The notes beneath the pieces are model-generated. The model did not search any database, was not told the DNA's origin, and was given only the letters and a program-made list of their open reading frames with translations. From assembly GCA_009777175.1 (NCBI GenBank), contig WRMI01000027.1:1-38076 (forward strand): a stretch of DNA of 38,076 nucleotides, written 5' to 3'. The translations under genes were made by a program, and so were the position numbers. Below are positions 17,193 through 26,741 of the stretch, in pieces. Source of the DNA: Marinilabiliaceae bacterium (GTDB lineage: Bacteria > Bacteroidota > Bacteroidia > Bacteroidales > Marinilabiliaceae). Position 1 is the first letter of the stretch; the number at the start of each line of letters is the position of its first letter.

Positions 17193-18737
17193 ATGATAGA
17201 AATAATAGTAAAAATAATTATCGGAGTAGTTTCGTTAGGTGTTGGCACATTAATTACTTGGTATTTTATGAATAAGGCATTTAAGTCGAGGTCGCTTAAA
17301 ATTGTCAAAGAAGCCGAAGCCGAAGCCGAAGTATTGAAAAAAGACAAAATATTACAGGCAAAAGAGAAATTCCTACAACTAAAAACCGAACATGAAAGAG
17401 AAATAAACACAAGAAATCAGAGAATGATGGCTGCCGAAGGTAAACTTAAACAAAGAGAAGTTGAATTTTCACGCAGCCAAGAAGACCTCCAACGGAAGAA
17501 AAAAGAAGTCGATTTATTGCGCGAAAATATTGATGTCCAAAAAGAACTATTGGACAGAAAGGAAGACGAACTGAGTAAAATACACAAACAGCACGTCGAA
17601 AAATTAGAAGTAATTGCGGGTTTGTCGGCTAACGAAGCAAAAGAATTACTTATGGACTCCCTCAAAGCAGAAGCACGTTCTGAATCTTTATCATATATTA
17701 ACGATATAGTTGAAGAGGCGAAAATTAATGCTAATAAAGAGGCGAAAAAAATTGTTCTAAATACAATTCAGCGGGTTGCTTCCGAAGTTGCCGTAGAAAA
17801 TTCTGTTACCGTTTTTCATATCGAGTCAGATGAAATAAAAGGAAGAATAATAGGTCGCGAAGGGCGCAATATTCGTGCATTAGAAGCCGCAACGGGAGTA
17901 GAAATTATCGTTGACGACACTCCCGAAGCTATAGTATTATCCGCATTCGACCCAATGAAACGCGAAATTGCTCGACTCGCACTTCACCAACTTGTCCTTG
18001 ATGGTAGAATCCACCCCGCAAGAATTGAAGAAGCCGTTAATAAAGTGAAAAAACAACTTGACGAAGAAATCATCGAAACAGGAAAACGGACTACCATTGA
18101 CTTAGGAATACACGGACTTCATCCCGAATTAATTAAATTAATCGGCAGAATGAAATATCGTTCTTCCTACGGACAAAACCTTCTTCAACATAGCCGCGAA
18201 ACAGCAAATCTTTGTGCAATAATGGCTACCGAATTAGGTCTTAATGCCAAAAAAGCAAAACGGGCAGGTTTATTACATGACATCGGAAAAGTTTCTGACG
18301 AAGACCCCGAACTGCAACACGCCGTACTCGGCATGAAACTTGCCGAAAAATATAAAGAAAAACCTGATATTTGTAATGCAATTGGCGCACACCACGAAGA
18401 AGTGGAGATGGATTCACTTATTTCACCTATCGTAATGGTTTGTGATGCAATTTCAGGCGCAAGACCCGGCGCAAGACGAGAAATCGCCGAATCATACGTC
18501 AAAAGATTGAAAGACCTCGAAACTATTGCATTAAATTATCCCGGAGTAGTCAAAACGTACGCTATTCAAGCTGGTCGCGAACTGAGAGTTATTGTTGGTA
18601 GTGAAAAAATTTCTGATAAAGAAACAGAAGCACTTTCACTCGAAATTGCTCAAAAAATTCAAACCGAAATGACATATCCCGGTCAAGTCAAAATTACTGT
18701 TATTAGAGAAACAAGAGCGGTTAGCTATGCTAAATAA
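17193..18737 (+). CDS. rny: Ribonuclease Y
   Basis: 514 residues. It has an N-terminal transmembrane anchor (about 1-23), a long charged coiled coil (about 25-180), a KH RNA-binding domain with [15 protein letters not shown] (about 205-270), and an HD nuclease domain with the metal-binding HDIGKV motif and a downstream HHEEVE. RNase Y is a membrane-bound endonuclease starting mRNA decay. The ATG at 17193 is chosen over an in-frame TTG at 17169, which touches the zapA stop codon. It is followed 9 bp later by guaB. All catalytic signatures are intact. Confidence 0.95.
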   Translation: MIEIIVKIIIGVVSLGVGTLITWYFMNKAFKSRSLKIVKEAEAEAEVLKKDKILQAKEKFLQLKTEHEREINTRNQRMMAAEGKLKQREVEFSRSQEDLQRKKKEVDLLRENIDVQKELLDRKEDELSKIHKQHVEKLEVIAGLSANEAKELLMDSLKAEARSESLSYINDIVEEAKINANKEAKKIVLNTIQRVASEVAVENSVTVFHIESDEIKGRIIGREGRNIRALEAATGVEIIVDDTPEAIVLSAFDPMKREIARLALHQLVLDGRIHPARIEEAVNKVKKQLDEEIIETGKRTTIDLGIHGLHPELIKLIGRMKYRSSYGQNLLQHSRETANLCAIMATELGLNAKKAKRAGLLHDIGKVSDEDPELQHAVLGMKLAEKYKEKPDICNAIGAHHEEVEMDSLISPIVMVCDAISGARPGARREIAESYVKRLKDLETIALNYPGVVKTYAIQAGRELRVIVGSEKISDKETEALSLEIAQKIQTEMTYPGQVKITVIRETRAVSYAK

Positions 18738-18746
18738 AACGTAAGT

Positions 18747-20231
18747 ATGGCACATATTTTAAAAGATATCTCGAGAACTTTTAATGAATATTTGTTAATC
18801 CCCGGTTTAACAACAAAAGATTGTACTCCTGATAAAATTAATTTAAGTACCCCGCTTTTTAAGCACAAAAAAGGTGAAGTTTCTGAAATGGAACTTAATA
18901 TTCCCTTTGTTTCAGCAATAATGCAGTCTGTGTCGGATAGTGGTATGGGTATTGCATTAGCAAGAAATGGCGGACTCTCTTTTATTTATGGTTCGCAACC
19001 CATTGATACACAGGCAGAAATGGTGAGAAAAGTGAAAAAATTTAAAGCAGGTTTCGTTGTTAGTGACGCTAATCTAACCCCCGAACACAACTTAAATGAC
19101 GTTTTAGAACTTAAAAATAAAACAGGTTTTTCAACAATAGGCATCACCCAAGATGGCTCATCAAATAGTAAATTGCTCGGATTGGTTACAAGTAGGGATT
19201 ACCGCGAAGGAAAAACCGAGTCTGACACAAAAGTTAAAGATTTTATGACTCCGTTTTCAAAATTGGTAGTCGGTGAATTCGGAATTTCACTTAACGATGC
19301 AAACGATATTATTTGGGAACATAAACTGAACACTTTGCCAATCATTGACGAGAACCAGAAACTTCGTTATTTTGTTTTTAGAAAAGATTATGAAAATCAT
19401 AAAGAGTATCCTAATGAAATGCTCGATTCGCACAAACGTTTGGCAGTTGGCGCAGGAATTAACACTCGCGATTATACCGAACGAGTCCCCGAATTAGTAC
19501 ACGCCGGTGTTGACGTGCTTTGCTTAGATTCCTCTGACGGATACTCCGAATGGCAAAAAGAGACCATTGAATATATTAAAAAAAAATATGGTGGTTTAGT
19601 CAAAATTGGCGCTGGAAATGTTATTGACAATGAAAGTTTTAAATATCTTGCAGATGCGGGTGCAGATTTTGTGAAAGTTGGCATCGGAGGCGGCTCAATT
19701 TGTATTACCCGCGAACAAAAAGGCATCGGACGCGGACAAGCAACATCTTTAATTGAAGTTGCTAACGCAAGAGACGAATATTATAAGAAACACGATATTT
19801 ATATCCCAATATGTTCCGATGGCGGCATTGTTCACGACTATCATATGATTTTAGCATTAGCAATGGGTGCCGATTTTTTAATGATGGGTCGCTATTTTGC
19901 CCGTTTTGACGAAAGTCCTACTAAAAAATTAATGGTAGGCGGATCCTACGTCAAAGAGTATTGGGGCGAAGGCTCAAATCGTGCACGTAATTGGCAACGT
20001 TACGACTTCGACGGAAACGAAAATTTGAAATTTGAAGAAGGAGTAGATAGTTATGTTCCTTACGCAGGTAAACTAAAAGACAACTTAGATATCACACTCG
20101 GCAAAATGAAATCTACAATGTGTAGTTGTGGAGTTACGTCAATACGTGAACTTAAAGAAAAAGCCAAAATAACATTAGTATCACCGACAAGTATCATCGA
20201 AGGAGGTGTGCATGATGTTATTTTGAAATAG
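18747..20231 (+). CDS. guaB: IMP dehydrogenase (Tritrichomonas-like type)
   Basis: 494 residues, a (beta/alpha)8 barrel with two CBS domains inserted at about 110-220. It oxidises IMP to XMP with NAD+, the committed step of GMP synthesis. The catalytic loop is [15 protein letters not shown] with Cys319, and the flap reads RARNWQRYD with Arg418 and Tyr419. From memory these residues have the same numbers and almost the same surrounding sequence as in Tritrichomonas foetus IMPDH, including [10 protein letters not shown] and EYWGEGS. Most bacterial GuaB proteins instead have a loop such as GPGSICTTR. It follows rny by 9 bp. It is complete and probably the organism's IMPDH. Confidence 0.95.
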   Translation: MAHILKDISRTFNEYLLIPGLTTKDCTPDKINLSTPLFKHKKGEVSEMELNIPFVSAIMQSVSDSGMGIALARNGGLSFIYGSQPIDTQAEMVRKVKKFKAGFVVSDANLTPEHNLNDVLELKNKTGFSTIGITQDGSSNSKLLGLVTSRDYREGKTESDTKVKDFMTPFSKLVVGEFGISLNDANDIIWEHKLNTLPIIDENQKLRYFVFRKDYENHKEYPNEMLDSHKRLAVGAGINTRDYTERVPELVHAGVDVLCLDSSDGYSEWQKETIEYIKKKYGGLVKIGAGNVIDNESFKYLADAGADFVKVGIGGGSICITREQKGIGRGQATSLIEVANARDEYYKKHDIYIPICSDGGIVHDYHMILALAMGADFLMMGRYFARFDESPTKKLMVGGSYVKEYWGEGSNRARNWQRYDFDGNENLKFEEGVDSYVPYAGKLKDNLDITLGKMKSTMCSCGVTSIRELKEKAKITLVSPTSIIEGGVHDVILK

Positions 20232-20268
20232 TGGTTAGTGGTAGCGAACTTACGAAAAATCGTGATAA

Positions 20269-20322
20269 TTCGGTAAACTCAATATTTCGGTAAACTCAAT
20301 AACAGTTTCGGTAAACTCAATA
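20269..20322 (+). repeat. Three 16-bp direct repeats TTCGGTAAACTCAATA
   Basis: Identical copies start at 20269, 20286 and 20307, spaced 17 and 21 bp. They lie 38 bp after the guaB stop codon. There are too few units, spaced too closely, for a CRISPR array. They could be a protein-binding array or slipped-strand duplication. Confidence 0.7.
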
Positions 20323-20454
20323 ACAAACAAATTCGTGGCAATTTTAATAAAAAATATCATTTTATTTTTAAAAGCTTCCTTAGTAGAAATAGTAAATTTT
20401 CAACACCCTCCCTTACTCCCTTATTGAAATGAATGTATCCTTTTTTTGGAGAAG

Positions 20455-20560
20455 CCCCGAGTTGAGCTATTTGGTCGACCGCGAGGGTACGTTTCTACAC
20501 GGGGTTATCTATCTACGTGGCACTCGTACCGAGTGCTGCTGTATGGGGTGTATGGAGATG
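20455..20560 (+). repeat. Interspersed ~100-bp repeat, copy 2
   Basis: Same order of blocks as 2486-2582: CCCCGAGTTG, GACCGC.AGGGTACG, GGGTTATCTA, CGTGGCACTC, ACCGAGTGCTGCTG, GGGGTGT, GGAGATG, with a few extra bases. Both copies are in plus orientation. Confidence 0.75.
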
Positions 20561-20663
20561 CAGAGGTTTGATTTGTTAGAGAACAATTTCATTTATTTGT
20601 TCAAAAATCAGGATAGTATTGACTGAAAACTAACTATTGCACATAGATTTTTCTTCTCCCTTT

Positions 20664-20694
20664 GGCTACTAAGGGTGCCTTTAAAAAATAAGGG
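20664..20694 (-). repeat. Element B fragment
   Basis: On the minus strand the block CCCTTATTTTTTAAAGGCAC, continuing CCTTAGTAGCC, matches the left arm of element B (16092-16124). No second arm is present, so it is a decayed or partial copy. Confidence 0.5.
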
Positions 20695-20737
20695 ATAATT
20701 CCCCATTTGGTTATCTCTATTTCTTTAAATCTGTAAA

Positions 20738-23059
20738 TTAAAACCTAAATCTCCACCCTATTGATGGCAATATTGTATAAAGTCTTTGATAGCGTGAGTT
20801 TACTGTAATAACACTACCTGTTTCATTTGCGTAAACATTTAGAAAGTTATAGATAGGATTTTTTATTGCAAACAAGTTATAAATTGTAAAATTAATAATA
20901 CTTTCTCGTTTGATATTTTTTTTCAGATAAAAATCGAATGAAATGTCTGTCCTAACATAGTCGGGCATTTGGGCGTTGTTGAATTTTCCATATTCTTTCA
21001 CGGGATTATTGTTTATAAAATACCAAGATGTAGGTTCAGTGAAACGGCTACCTGTGGTGTAAATCTGAATTAGTGCGGCGTTCCAGCGTTTTGAGAGTTC
21101 ATAATTGGAAACTAATGCTACATTATGTCTTCTGTCGAATTTTGATGGAAATATTTCTCCATCATTTATCTCCTCGAATTGTCGGTCAGATTTGCTCAAA
21201 GTATAACTTATCCACCCTGAAAGCCTTCCGTTCTTTTTAAGCATAAACTCCGCACCGTAGGCTTTTCCTTTTCCTATTTGCAGGTCATTGCTTAAACTTG
21301 TTATTTCGTTGAATTGCAGTAAATTAAAGGGATAAATGACCAAATTTTTCATTTGGCTATAAAACAGGCTTGTTGCCATTTCAAAAATTGCTGATAATCT
21401 GTAATTAGTGCCGATTGAAAAATTATCTGCTATTTCTATGGGAACATCTTCTGAGGTTGCTAACCAGAAATCTGTCGGAAAACCAACGCTCGATGTAGTT
21501 ATCAAATGGAGATGCTGACTTTTATGAGAATATGCAAAGTAAGCAGAAAACCGATATAAGTCAGTGAAATTCAAACTTATATGAGGTTCTGGCTGAAAAT
21601 ATGTTTGGTGTTTGCTTGCGTAGTTTTGATAAAAACTTGTATTAAGTCCCAAATTAAGAGTTGTGAATTCGTTTAATTGCGGTTTAGCCTGCACGAATAG
21701 CGTTAAATGATGTGCGTTTACAACGTGTCCAATATTTCCCAAATTAGGCAAATGTTGCGATGTCAATTTTTGAGGTTTTACATTATAATTAGAATAGCGA
21801 ATACCCGCCTCAAAAGGAATATTCCACAAATTGAACGATACGCCACTTTGAATACCACAATCAATAACCTCAGATTCAACCTGCAAATCTATTGAAATCT
21901 GTTGTGCTTTTAAGTGGTTGTTATAATGGGACAAATAAACTTCTTGGTGCAGAACTATATCATTTTCTAAAAAAATGTTCCATTGCAGAGAAGCAACATT
22001 ATTATTCCATTTCATCATTCCTTGTAACATTCTAACGTCTGCCAATGAAAATTTGTCGGCAGATAGAAACAAATTTATATCAATTGTCTGATTTTTAGCA
22101 GGATGTACCAAAAAAGTGATGTTTGCGTCTCTGAATGAATAACTAATGTCGTCTAACCCTGTTTCATTTTTACCAAAAGAGTTAACAATTGGCATAATAA
22201 GGGGGTCTATTGTTGTTTGTCTTCCCGAAATAATACAACCAGCTTTTTTGCCAAAAGGCGCGCTAACAGTAAGTTGAGATGCCGCCATTCCTACATTTCC
22301 TTTGAGTGAGTATCGTTCGGGCAATAAGTCGGGTGTAATTGCTTGAATATTAGCACCAAGCCTGTTACTGAATTTTGCTTCGCTGCCCGATTTGTCAAAT
22401 TGAATACGGTCTAAATGGTCAGTATTGTAAAAGGGAAATATGCCCGTAAGGTGTGATGTACCGTAAACGGGTACATTGTTGTAAAGCATTAAGTTATGTC
22501 CGGGGTCTGAGCCTCTAACATAAAGATGACCGTTGACATCACCTGAATGTTGGACACCGGGCATTAATTGCAACACTTTTATCATATCGGGAACACCGAG
22601 AATGCCCGGTATTTTCTCTAACTTTTCGCTATTTAGGTTTATAACACCGTAGTCAGAATATCCTACTAATGCTTTTGAGCGCGCAACAACAACCGTTTCG
22701 GCAAGTTCTACTCTTTGGTATTGCAGTTTAATGTTAACTTTGCAATCGTTTGAAACATCAACAATTCTACTATCGGTTTCGAAACCTATATGAGTAGATA
22801 TCAATGATACATTTGTATGCGGTGGTATTCGAAACAAAAAGTTTCCATCTAAATCAGTATAACAAATTAACGTTTCATTACCGATAATCAGTCTTACATT
22901 GACTGCTGACAACGACTTACCCTCGCTGTCGGTAATTTTTCCTGAAATTTCTACTTCTCTTTGTGCAAAACAATTGCTTATACACACAAATGAGAAAAAG
23001 AAAAAACAGATTGTATTACCAATTAAATGAATTGATAAAGTCTTCAAAAGATTTTTCAA
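20738..23059 (-). CDS. TonB-dependent outer-membrane receptor with carboxypeptidase-regulatory-like domain
   Basis: 773 residues: signal peptide (about 1-33, ending NCFAQ), a carboxypeptidase-D regulatory-like beta domain (about 34-110), a plug domain with LQLMPGVQHSGDVNGHLYVRG and a following NVPVYG (about 140-250), then a 22-strand-type barrel ending in the aromatic WRFRF. Such receptors import a ligand through the outer membrane with energy from TonB-ExbBD. The start appears to be a TTG at 23059, inside the last codons of the upstream lipoprotein gene (44-bp overlap), as no ATG is available before the signal peptide. The overlap indicates translational coupling. It is not a SusC type by length, and the substrate is unknown. 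Confidence 0.85.
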   Translation of the reverse strand: MKNLLKTLSIHLIGNTICFFFFSFVCISNCFAQREVEISGKITDSEGKSLSAVNVRLIIGNETLICYTDLDGNFLFRIPPHTNVSLISTHIGFETDSRIVDVSNDCKVNIKLQYQRVELAETVVVARSKALVGYSDYGVINLNSEKLEKIPGILGVPDMIKVLQLMPGVQHSGDVNGHLYVRGSDPGHNLMLYNNVPVYGTSHLTGIFPFYNTDHLDRIQFDKSGSEAKFSNRLGANIQAITPDLLPERYSLKGNVGMAASQLTVSAPFGKKAGCIISGRQTTIDPLIMPIVNSFGKNETGLDDISYSFRDANITFLVHPAKNQTIDINLFLSADKFSLADVRMLQGMMKWNNNVASLQWNIFLENDIVLHQEVYLSHYNNHLKAQQISIDLQVESEVIDCGIQSGVSFNLWNIPFEAGIRYSNYNVKPQKLTSQHLPNLGNIGHVVNAHHLTLFVQAKPQLNEFTTLNLGLNTSFYQNYASKHQTYFQPEPHISLNFTDLYRFSAYFAYSHKSQHLHLITTSSVGFPTDFWLATSEDVPIEIADNFSIGTNYRLSAIFEMATSLFYSQMKNLVIYPFNLLQFNEITSLSNDLQIGKGKAYGAEFMLKKNGRLSGWISYTLSKSDRQFEEINDGEIFPSKFDRRHNVALVSNYELSKRWNAALIQIYTTGSRFTEPTSWYFINNNPVKEYGKFNNAQMPDYVRTDISFDFYLKKNIKRESIINFTIYNLFAIKNPIYNFLNVYANETGSVITVNSRYQRLYTILPSIGWRFRF

Positions 23060-24380
23060 GTTTATTGAAACCTTCTGAAAAATAAAGAAACAATTCCACT
23101 TCTGTTTTGTCGTTAAATTTCAGATAAGGATTTGTCCAATAATAATCATACATCTTATTGTAACCATTGGAATAATCCCAATCCCAATAGGTACCGTTCC
23201 AATAGTAATAGTCCCAATATTCCCCATCTTTTTCCGATTTCACTATTACGTCGGCAATTTTGTAATTTTCTGTGTTGGAAACTAAGGCAACTTTCATATA
23301 GTCGTTGAACGCTTTGGCTGATTTGTCGTAATACTCTTTTTCGTATTGTCCTATTAAAGAATAGTAGTTTGGATTATTATACCAATTACCAGACCAAAGG
23401 GCATCCATTTTATTCCAGTGATCATCTTCAATTTTATCCATTTCTTTGACATACTTAGCGAGGTCTACTCTATAGACCAACATCAAATTGTCCAAGATAC
23501 GAATAAATGCGTCTGCTTCTTTAAGTAGTGAATAGTCGTATTCATAATCAAAATCGTTGTCAATAATGTCATCAATTTTAATATCAGACTTCAAAAGCGC
23601 TTCAATGAGTGTCTTATTGTTATGGGAGATTTTCATTGAAACTTTGTTAGTGTTTCCTCTTTCAATTTTATACCAATAGGTATATCCTTCGCTTGAAATA
23701 GTTGTTTCTTGTTTAACGGGGATTTCATTGTTGTTGTTGTAATCTGCCGTAACGGTAATTTTAGCCGCTTCTTTGTTATCAATGGTAAGAATGGCATCAA
23801 CAGATTTTGGCAAATGATACACTTCTTCGTAGGTGGTGTATTTGCCTGTATCGTAGTCGTAATATTCCCATTTATCAGTTACAGTAATTCCCGAATTAAC
23901 GGCGTTCAGCGACAAGGTAGCATTATTAGAGGATGCCTTTTTTGTGGCGGGAAAAATGAACTTCAACTCGGAAGAGGAGCTCGTTTTTGACCATTCTCTT
24001 CTTGATGAATTCCACGTGAAAATTCCGTAAACATTCGAAATTTCAAATACTTCTTTTGTTTTGTTAACACTTTTCCCAATATATAAATCGGGGTCATCCT
24101 GTTCAAACAAATCAGTAAGATATTGTAGTGTTTCAATAGATTTCAAGGATGTTAAGTCATCCAACGTATCAATAAAATCTATACACTCTTTTTCTAACTT
24201 AAGCTTCTGTTCATCAGGGGTAAGCGATGAATAGGGCAAACTCATAATTTTGTCCCAATCGATTTCAGAAATATTTCCTGTTGAAAAACCATCGGAACCG
24301 TCATCTTTGCAACCTATAAAGAGAATTGAGGATGCAGCATAGAATATAATTGCAAAAGCAATAAAAAATATTTTTCTCAT
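23016..24380 (-). CDS. Surface-exposed lipoprotein, aromatic-rich, paired with the TonB receptor
   Basis: 454 residues. The lipoprotein signal peptide ends in LFIGC with Cys24, and the next residues KDD fit the Bacteroidota surface-export signal (K followed by two acidic residues). The mature protein is rich in D, N, Y and W. Residues 385-422 are extreme, with short runs such as EYWDYYYW and YWDWDY. No known domain is recognised. It precedes the TonB receptor and overlaps it by 44 bp, so the pair likely forms a capture-and-import unit in which the lipoprotein binds the ligand at the surface. The ATG at 24380 is chosen because the signal peptide begins there. A binding role is inferred from position only. 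Confidence 0.7.
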   Translation of the reverse strand: MRKIFFIAFAIIFYAASSILFIGCKDDGSDGFSTGNISEIDWDKIMSLPYSSLTPDEQKLKLEKECIDFIDTLDDLTSLKSIETLQYLTDLFEQDDPDLYIGKSVNKTKEVFEISNVYGIFTWNSSRREWSKTSSSSELKFIFPATKKASSNNATLSLNAVNSGITVTDKWEYYDYDTGKYTTYEEVYHLPKSVDAILTIDNKEAAKITVTADYNNNNEIPVKQETTISSEGYTYWYKIERGNTNKVSMKISHNNKTLIEALLKSDIKIDDIIDNDFDYEYDYSLLKEADAFIRILDNLMLVYRVDLAKYVKEMDKIEDDHWNKMDALWSGNWYNNPNYYSLIGQYEKEYYDKSAKAFNDYMKVALVSNTENYKIADVIVKSEKDGEYWDYYYWNGTYWDWDYSNGYNKMYDYYWTNPYLKFNDKTEVELFLYFSEGFNKLEKSFEDFINSFNW

Positions 24381-24445
24381 AAAAATTTTGTTTAAGATAT
24401 TAATATGCAATGAGTTAAATAATATAAATTATATAAAATCGATTA

Positions 24446-24453
24446 CAAAAATA
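24446..24453 (-). promoter_or_regulatory. Possible -7 box for the lipoprotein/TonB receptor operon
   Basis: TATTTTTG on the minus strand matches TAnnTTTG, 65 bp before the start at 24380. No -33 TTTG is present at the right distance, and AT-richness makes chance matches likely. Confidence 0.35.
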
Positions 24454-24619
24454 ATTATTTTTAATATTTTTAAGAAAAAAAGTGAAATTTTTTTATTTTA
24501 ATTGCAAATTTGCGACAATCGATTTTGCGCCGAGTCAAGAGTTCTGAAATTACAAAGGATTATGAAAATGATGCCGCAAACTAAAAAAGTATCATTTTTG
24601 AAGGTATTTTTCAAATTGT

Positions 24620-24638
24620 ACCTTATTCACACCTTATT
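24620..24638 (-). repeat. AATAAGGT double motif, copy 2
   Basis: On the minus strand the sequence reads AATAAGGTGTGAATAAGGT, the same double motif as 194-213 and 35029-35048. Confidence 0.5.
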
Positions 24639-24692
24639 TTTCCAACAAAAACAACAAGGAAAAAAAAGGTTTCTTTGATTAAACCAAAAAAG

Positions 24693-24777
24693 TAGGACAT
24701 TTTGGTTTCCACCGCAAAAATAAGATTTCCCCATTTAACAACAAAATAATTTTTGAGGTCAGGAATTCTGAATTTTC
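24693..24777. repeat. Palindromic repeat element A, copy 2
   Basis: 24693-24728, read on the minus strand, matches 15818-15852 (AAATCT.ATTTTTGC, then GGAAACCAAAATGTCCTA). 24755-24777 matches 15939-15961 in direct orientation (GAGGTCAGG.A.TCTGAATTTTC). The copy is rearranged relative to copy 1. Confidence 0.55.
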
Positions 24778-24876
24778 ACGAATTACTTGATACTCAAATC
24801 TTATTACTAATTACTATTATTCTTTGCGTTCTCTACTTTGCGACTTTGCGTTAAGATAAATATTGAAAAATTCTCT

Positions 24877-25899
24877 TTATTTTTCGTATTCCGATTTATT
24901 TGGAAACAAATTTATCATCAATTTTTCAGCCATTTTAAAGGTTGTTTTATTTTTTGAAAAATCATTTATTGCAAAAAGGGATGGTTTATGTTTTTTAATA
25001 AATTTAACCAAAAACCACTGCTTGTCGTAGCAGTCATATTTAATAATACCAATAATTAAAGAAAAAATCCATTTCAAATAAAGGAAAAGTCTTCGAACTT
25101 TGTTATCTTTTTCAGATTTGTAAACAATTCGTTTATTGCCTGTATGCCAATTTAATACGATAGTATTTCTTTTTTTAGCATTATCAAATAGAGGCATAAT
25201 AATCCTTTGTATGTTATTTACGTCTCTAAAAGCGGTAATTGTTGTATTGTAAATATTATTTTCTAATTCTTTAAAATTTTCCTCCATATAAGATTTTCTA
25301 ATTGGTTCGATGGCGTGCTTAAATGCCAAATTAAATTTTATGCCCAATTTTTTATACGCAAATTTAATGGTTCGTGCAGATTTCACCATAAATAATCGTG
25401 AGGTAACGTTTGAAAAATCATCTAAATTTTTGAAACTCCTATTCCTTTGTTTCATAATAACAATAGGATTACCATTTCTGTCAAAAAAGAAGTCAGGATT
25501 AAGTGGCTTACCGAAAAACATATCGTCGTTTGCATAGAGAAAATATTCCGACAAGTCAGGAATTTTCCACAAAAACATCTCGATGGCATTAGCATTAAAG
25601 AGTGGAAGTTTGTCCATTGGAATAATCTGTTTGTGGTCAATAATAGTAATTTTAGGATTATTAATATTAAGCCATTTTGGAATTTGGTTGTCAGTAACAA
25701 TAAATATATGATTAATCCATGGTGCATATTTTTCGGCACTTCGCAGTGAATATTTCAATTCGTTGTTATCTCGCCAACGGTTATCGGTAGCATATAAGTG
25801 AGTAATAGGTTTACCGATTTTTTCTAGAGCTTCATTCTTTTTAGTGAGCCAATTTTGGTCGCTGCCATCAACCCATATATAAACTAAATCTATTTTCAT
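24877..25899 (-). CDS. Stealth-family capsular polysaccharide sugar-phosphate transferase
   Basis: 340 residues with the conserved regions of the Stealth family. CR1 is DLVYIWVDGSD near the N-terminus (3-13). CR2 begins RDNNELKYSLRS and continues with YAPWINHIFIVTDNQIP (about 43-75), and NAIEMFLWKIP with YFLYANDDMFFGKP follows (about 105-132). A later His-containing region probably equals CR3/CR4. These cytoplasmic or membrane-associated enzymes transfer sugar-1-phosphate from a nucleotide sugar to a glycan hydroxyl, making phosphodiester-linked capsule or LPS polymers; eukaryotic GlcNAc-phosphotransferase is a relative. The gene overlaps the preceding glycosyltransferase by 4 bp (ATGA), so both are co-translated, and it is last in the lpxL operon. 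A role in decorating surface glycan is inferred. Confidence 0.85.
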   Translation of the reverse strand: MKIDLVYIWVDGSDQNWLTKKNEALEKIGKPITHLYATDNRWRDNNELKYSLRSAEKYAPWINHIFIVTDNQIPKWLNINNPKITIIDHKQIIPMDKLPLFNANAIEMFLWKIPDLSEYFLYANDDMFFGKPLNPDFFFDRNGNPIVIMKQRNRSFKNLDDFSNVTSRLFMVKSARTIKFAYKKLGIKFNLAFKHAIEPIRKSYMEENFKELENNIYNTTITAFRDVNNIQRIIMPLFDNAKKRNTIVLNWHTGNKRIVYKSEKDNKVRRLFLYLKWIFSLIIGIIKYDCYDKQWFLVKFIKKHKPSLFAINDFSKNKTTFKMAEKLMINLFPNKSEYEK

Positions 25900-26741
25900 A
25901 TTCCTAATTCTTTAAAACGTTTTGGTATTTTTATTATTTTTCGCATTTTCAGCATACTTGGTTTGTTCCATGCATAGATAGGACGACAAAAAGTCTGTAT
26001 TTTTCGTGCTTTTGCAAAAATTTTGTCCCCATCAACAAAAATTTTATTTGTAACATCTTCAATTACTTGAATTCTTTTTTTGAGATGCCTGATACGTCCC
26101 GTATTTATAAAATCTTGGTCATCGAAACGGGCTTTGAGGGCGTTATAATCGGCATTTCCAAAATGAAGAAGGTATAAATTTTTATCTATGTGAAAATTGT
26201 GCTTTCTAATCCTATGAAAACCGCTACCCCAACTGACAGGCTTTGCTATTATTGAAGTTTTTGTATATCTCGTTGAAATTAATGCGTACTCGCGCTGTTC
26301 CAAAAAAGGTTTTGTGAGGTCTAATGCCGTTTCTGTTTTTAGGTGTTGTCCAAAATCAAGTCCCAATCCGGAAACGCTTGTTTTTATTTTAATTTGAGAG
26401 AGGTATTCGGGTAGTTGTATTTGTAAGGCTGGGTCGACGACAATAAATTCATCGGCATCGCAACCAATTACTAAATCATATTCAGTTAATAATTCTTTTG
26501 CTTTGTCTGATAAAAATGCTAACCGTTTCTTTTCGGCATCGACAACATGATAGCCTTGTTTTTCTACAATAAAAATATTCGTTTTCCCAGCGCCGCTTGG
26601 TGCTTTTTGGTCGGTTCCATCTAAATAGAGGTAAAGATTCTCCTCGCCTAATAGTTTTCCGTAGTAGGAAATCCACCTATTTAAGAAAAATTCGTCATTT
26701 CTAGCCATGGTTAAGGCGCATATTTTTTTTTTATTTTGCAT
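25896..26741 (-). CDS. Family-2-like glycosyltransferase
   Basis: 281 residues from the ATG at 26741, which overlaps the lpxL-type stop by 11 bp; the open frame reaches further, but this start fits operon coupling and the GT start ICALTMARNDEFFLNRW. That opening, and IGCDADEFIVV with its DxD metal-binding motif (around residue 92), match the GT2-like group of putative transferases (Glyco_tranf_2_4 in Pfam, as I recall it). Later motifs include LHFGNADYNALKARF. The enzyme is expected to add a sugar from a nucleotide donor to a surface glycan acceptor at the cytoplasmic side. The Stealth gene follows with an ATGA overlap. Donor and acceptor are unknown. Confidence 0.75.
   Translation of the reverse strand: MQNKKKICALTMARNDEFFLNRWISYYGKLLGEENLYLYLDGTDQKAPSGAGKTNIFIVEKQGYHVVDAEKKRLAFLSDKAKELLTEYDLVIGCDADEFIVVDPALQIQLPEYLSQIKIKTSVSGLGLDFGQHLKTETALDLTKPFLEQREYALISTRYTKTSIIAKPVSWGSGFHRIRKHNFHIDKNLYLLHFGNADYNALKARFDDQDFINTGRIRHLKKRIQVIEDVTNKIFVDGDKIFAKARKIQTFCRPIYAWNKPSMLKMRKIIKIPKRFKELGI

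Larger units (their letters stand above)
20323..20737. other. Spacer between guaB and the TonB receptor operon
   Basis: Contains no credible gene. It holds a CCCTCCCTTACTCCCTTATT fragment (20405-20424) like the core of element B, the second copy of the 100-bp repeat (20455-20560) and an element B fragment (20664-20694). The open frame across 20429-20626 is made of repeat sequence. Confidence 0.6.
24454..24876. other. Repeat-rich spacer
   Basis: No gene seen. Holds the AATAAGGT double motif (24620-24638, minus strand), element A copy 2 (24693-24777), and a CTTTGCG-type tandem repeat (24824-24851, TTTGCG units spaced about 10 and 9 bp). An AGAGTTCTGAAATTAC fragment at 24538-24553 recurs loosely at 15770-15778 (reverse) and 35093-35102. 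Confidence 0.5.

Noticed and set aside
20269-20322. Possible short CRISPR
   Set aside because: Only three 16-bp units with 1-5-bp gaps between them, no spacers and no cas genes.
20429-20626. A 65-codon open frame after guaB
   Set aside because: It runs through the second copy of the same repeat and is not conserved in frame with the first.
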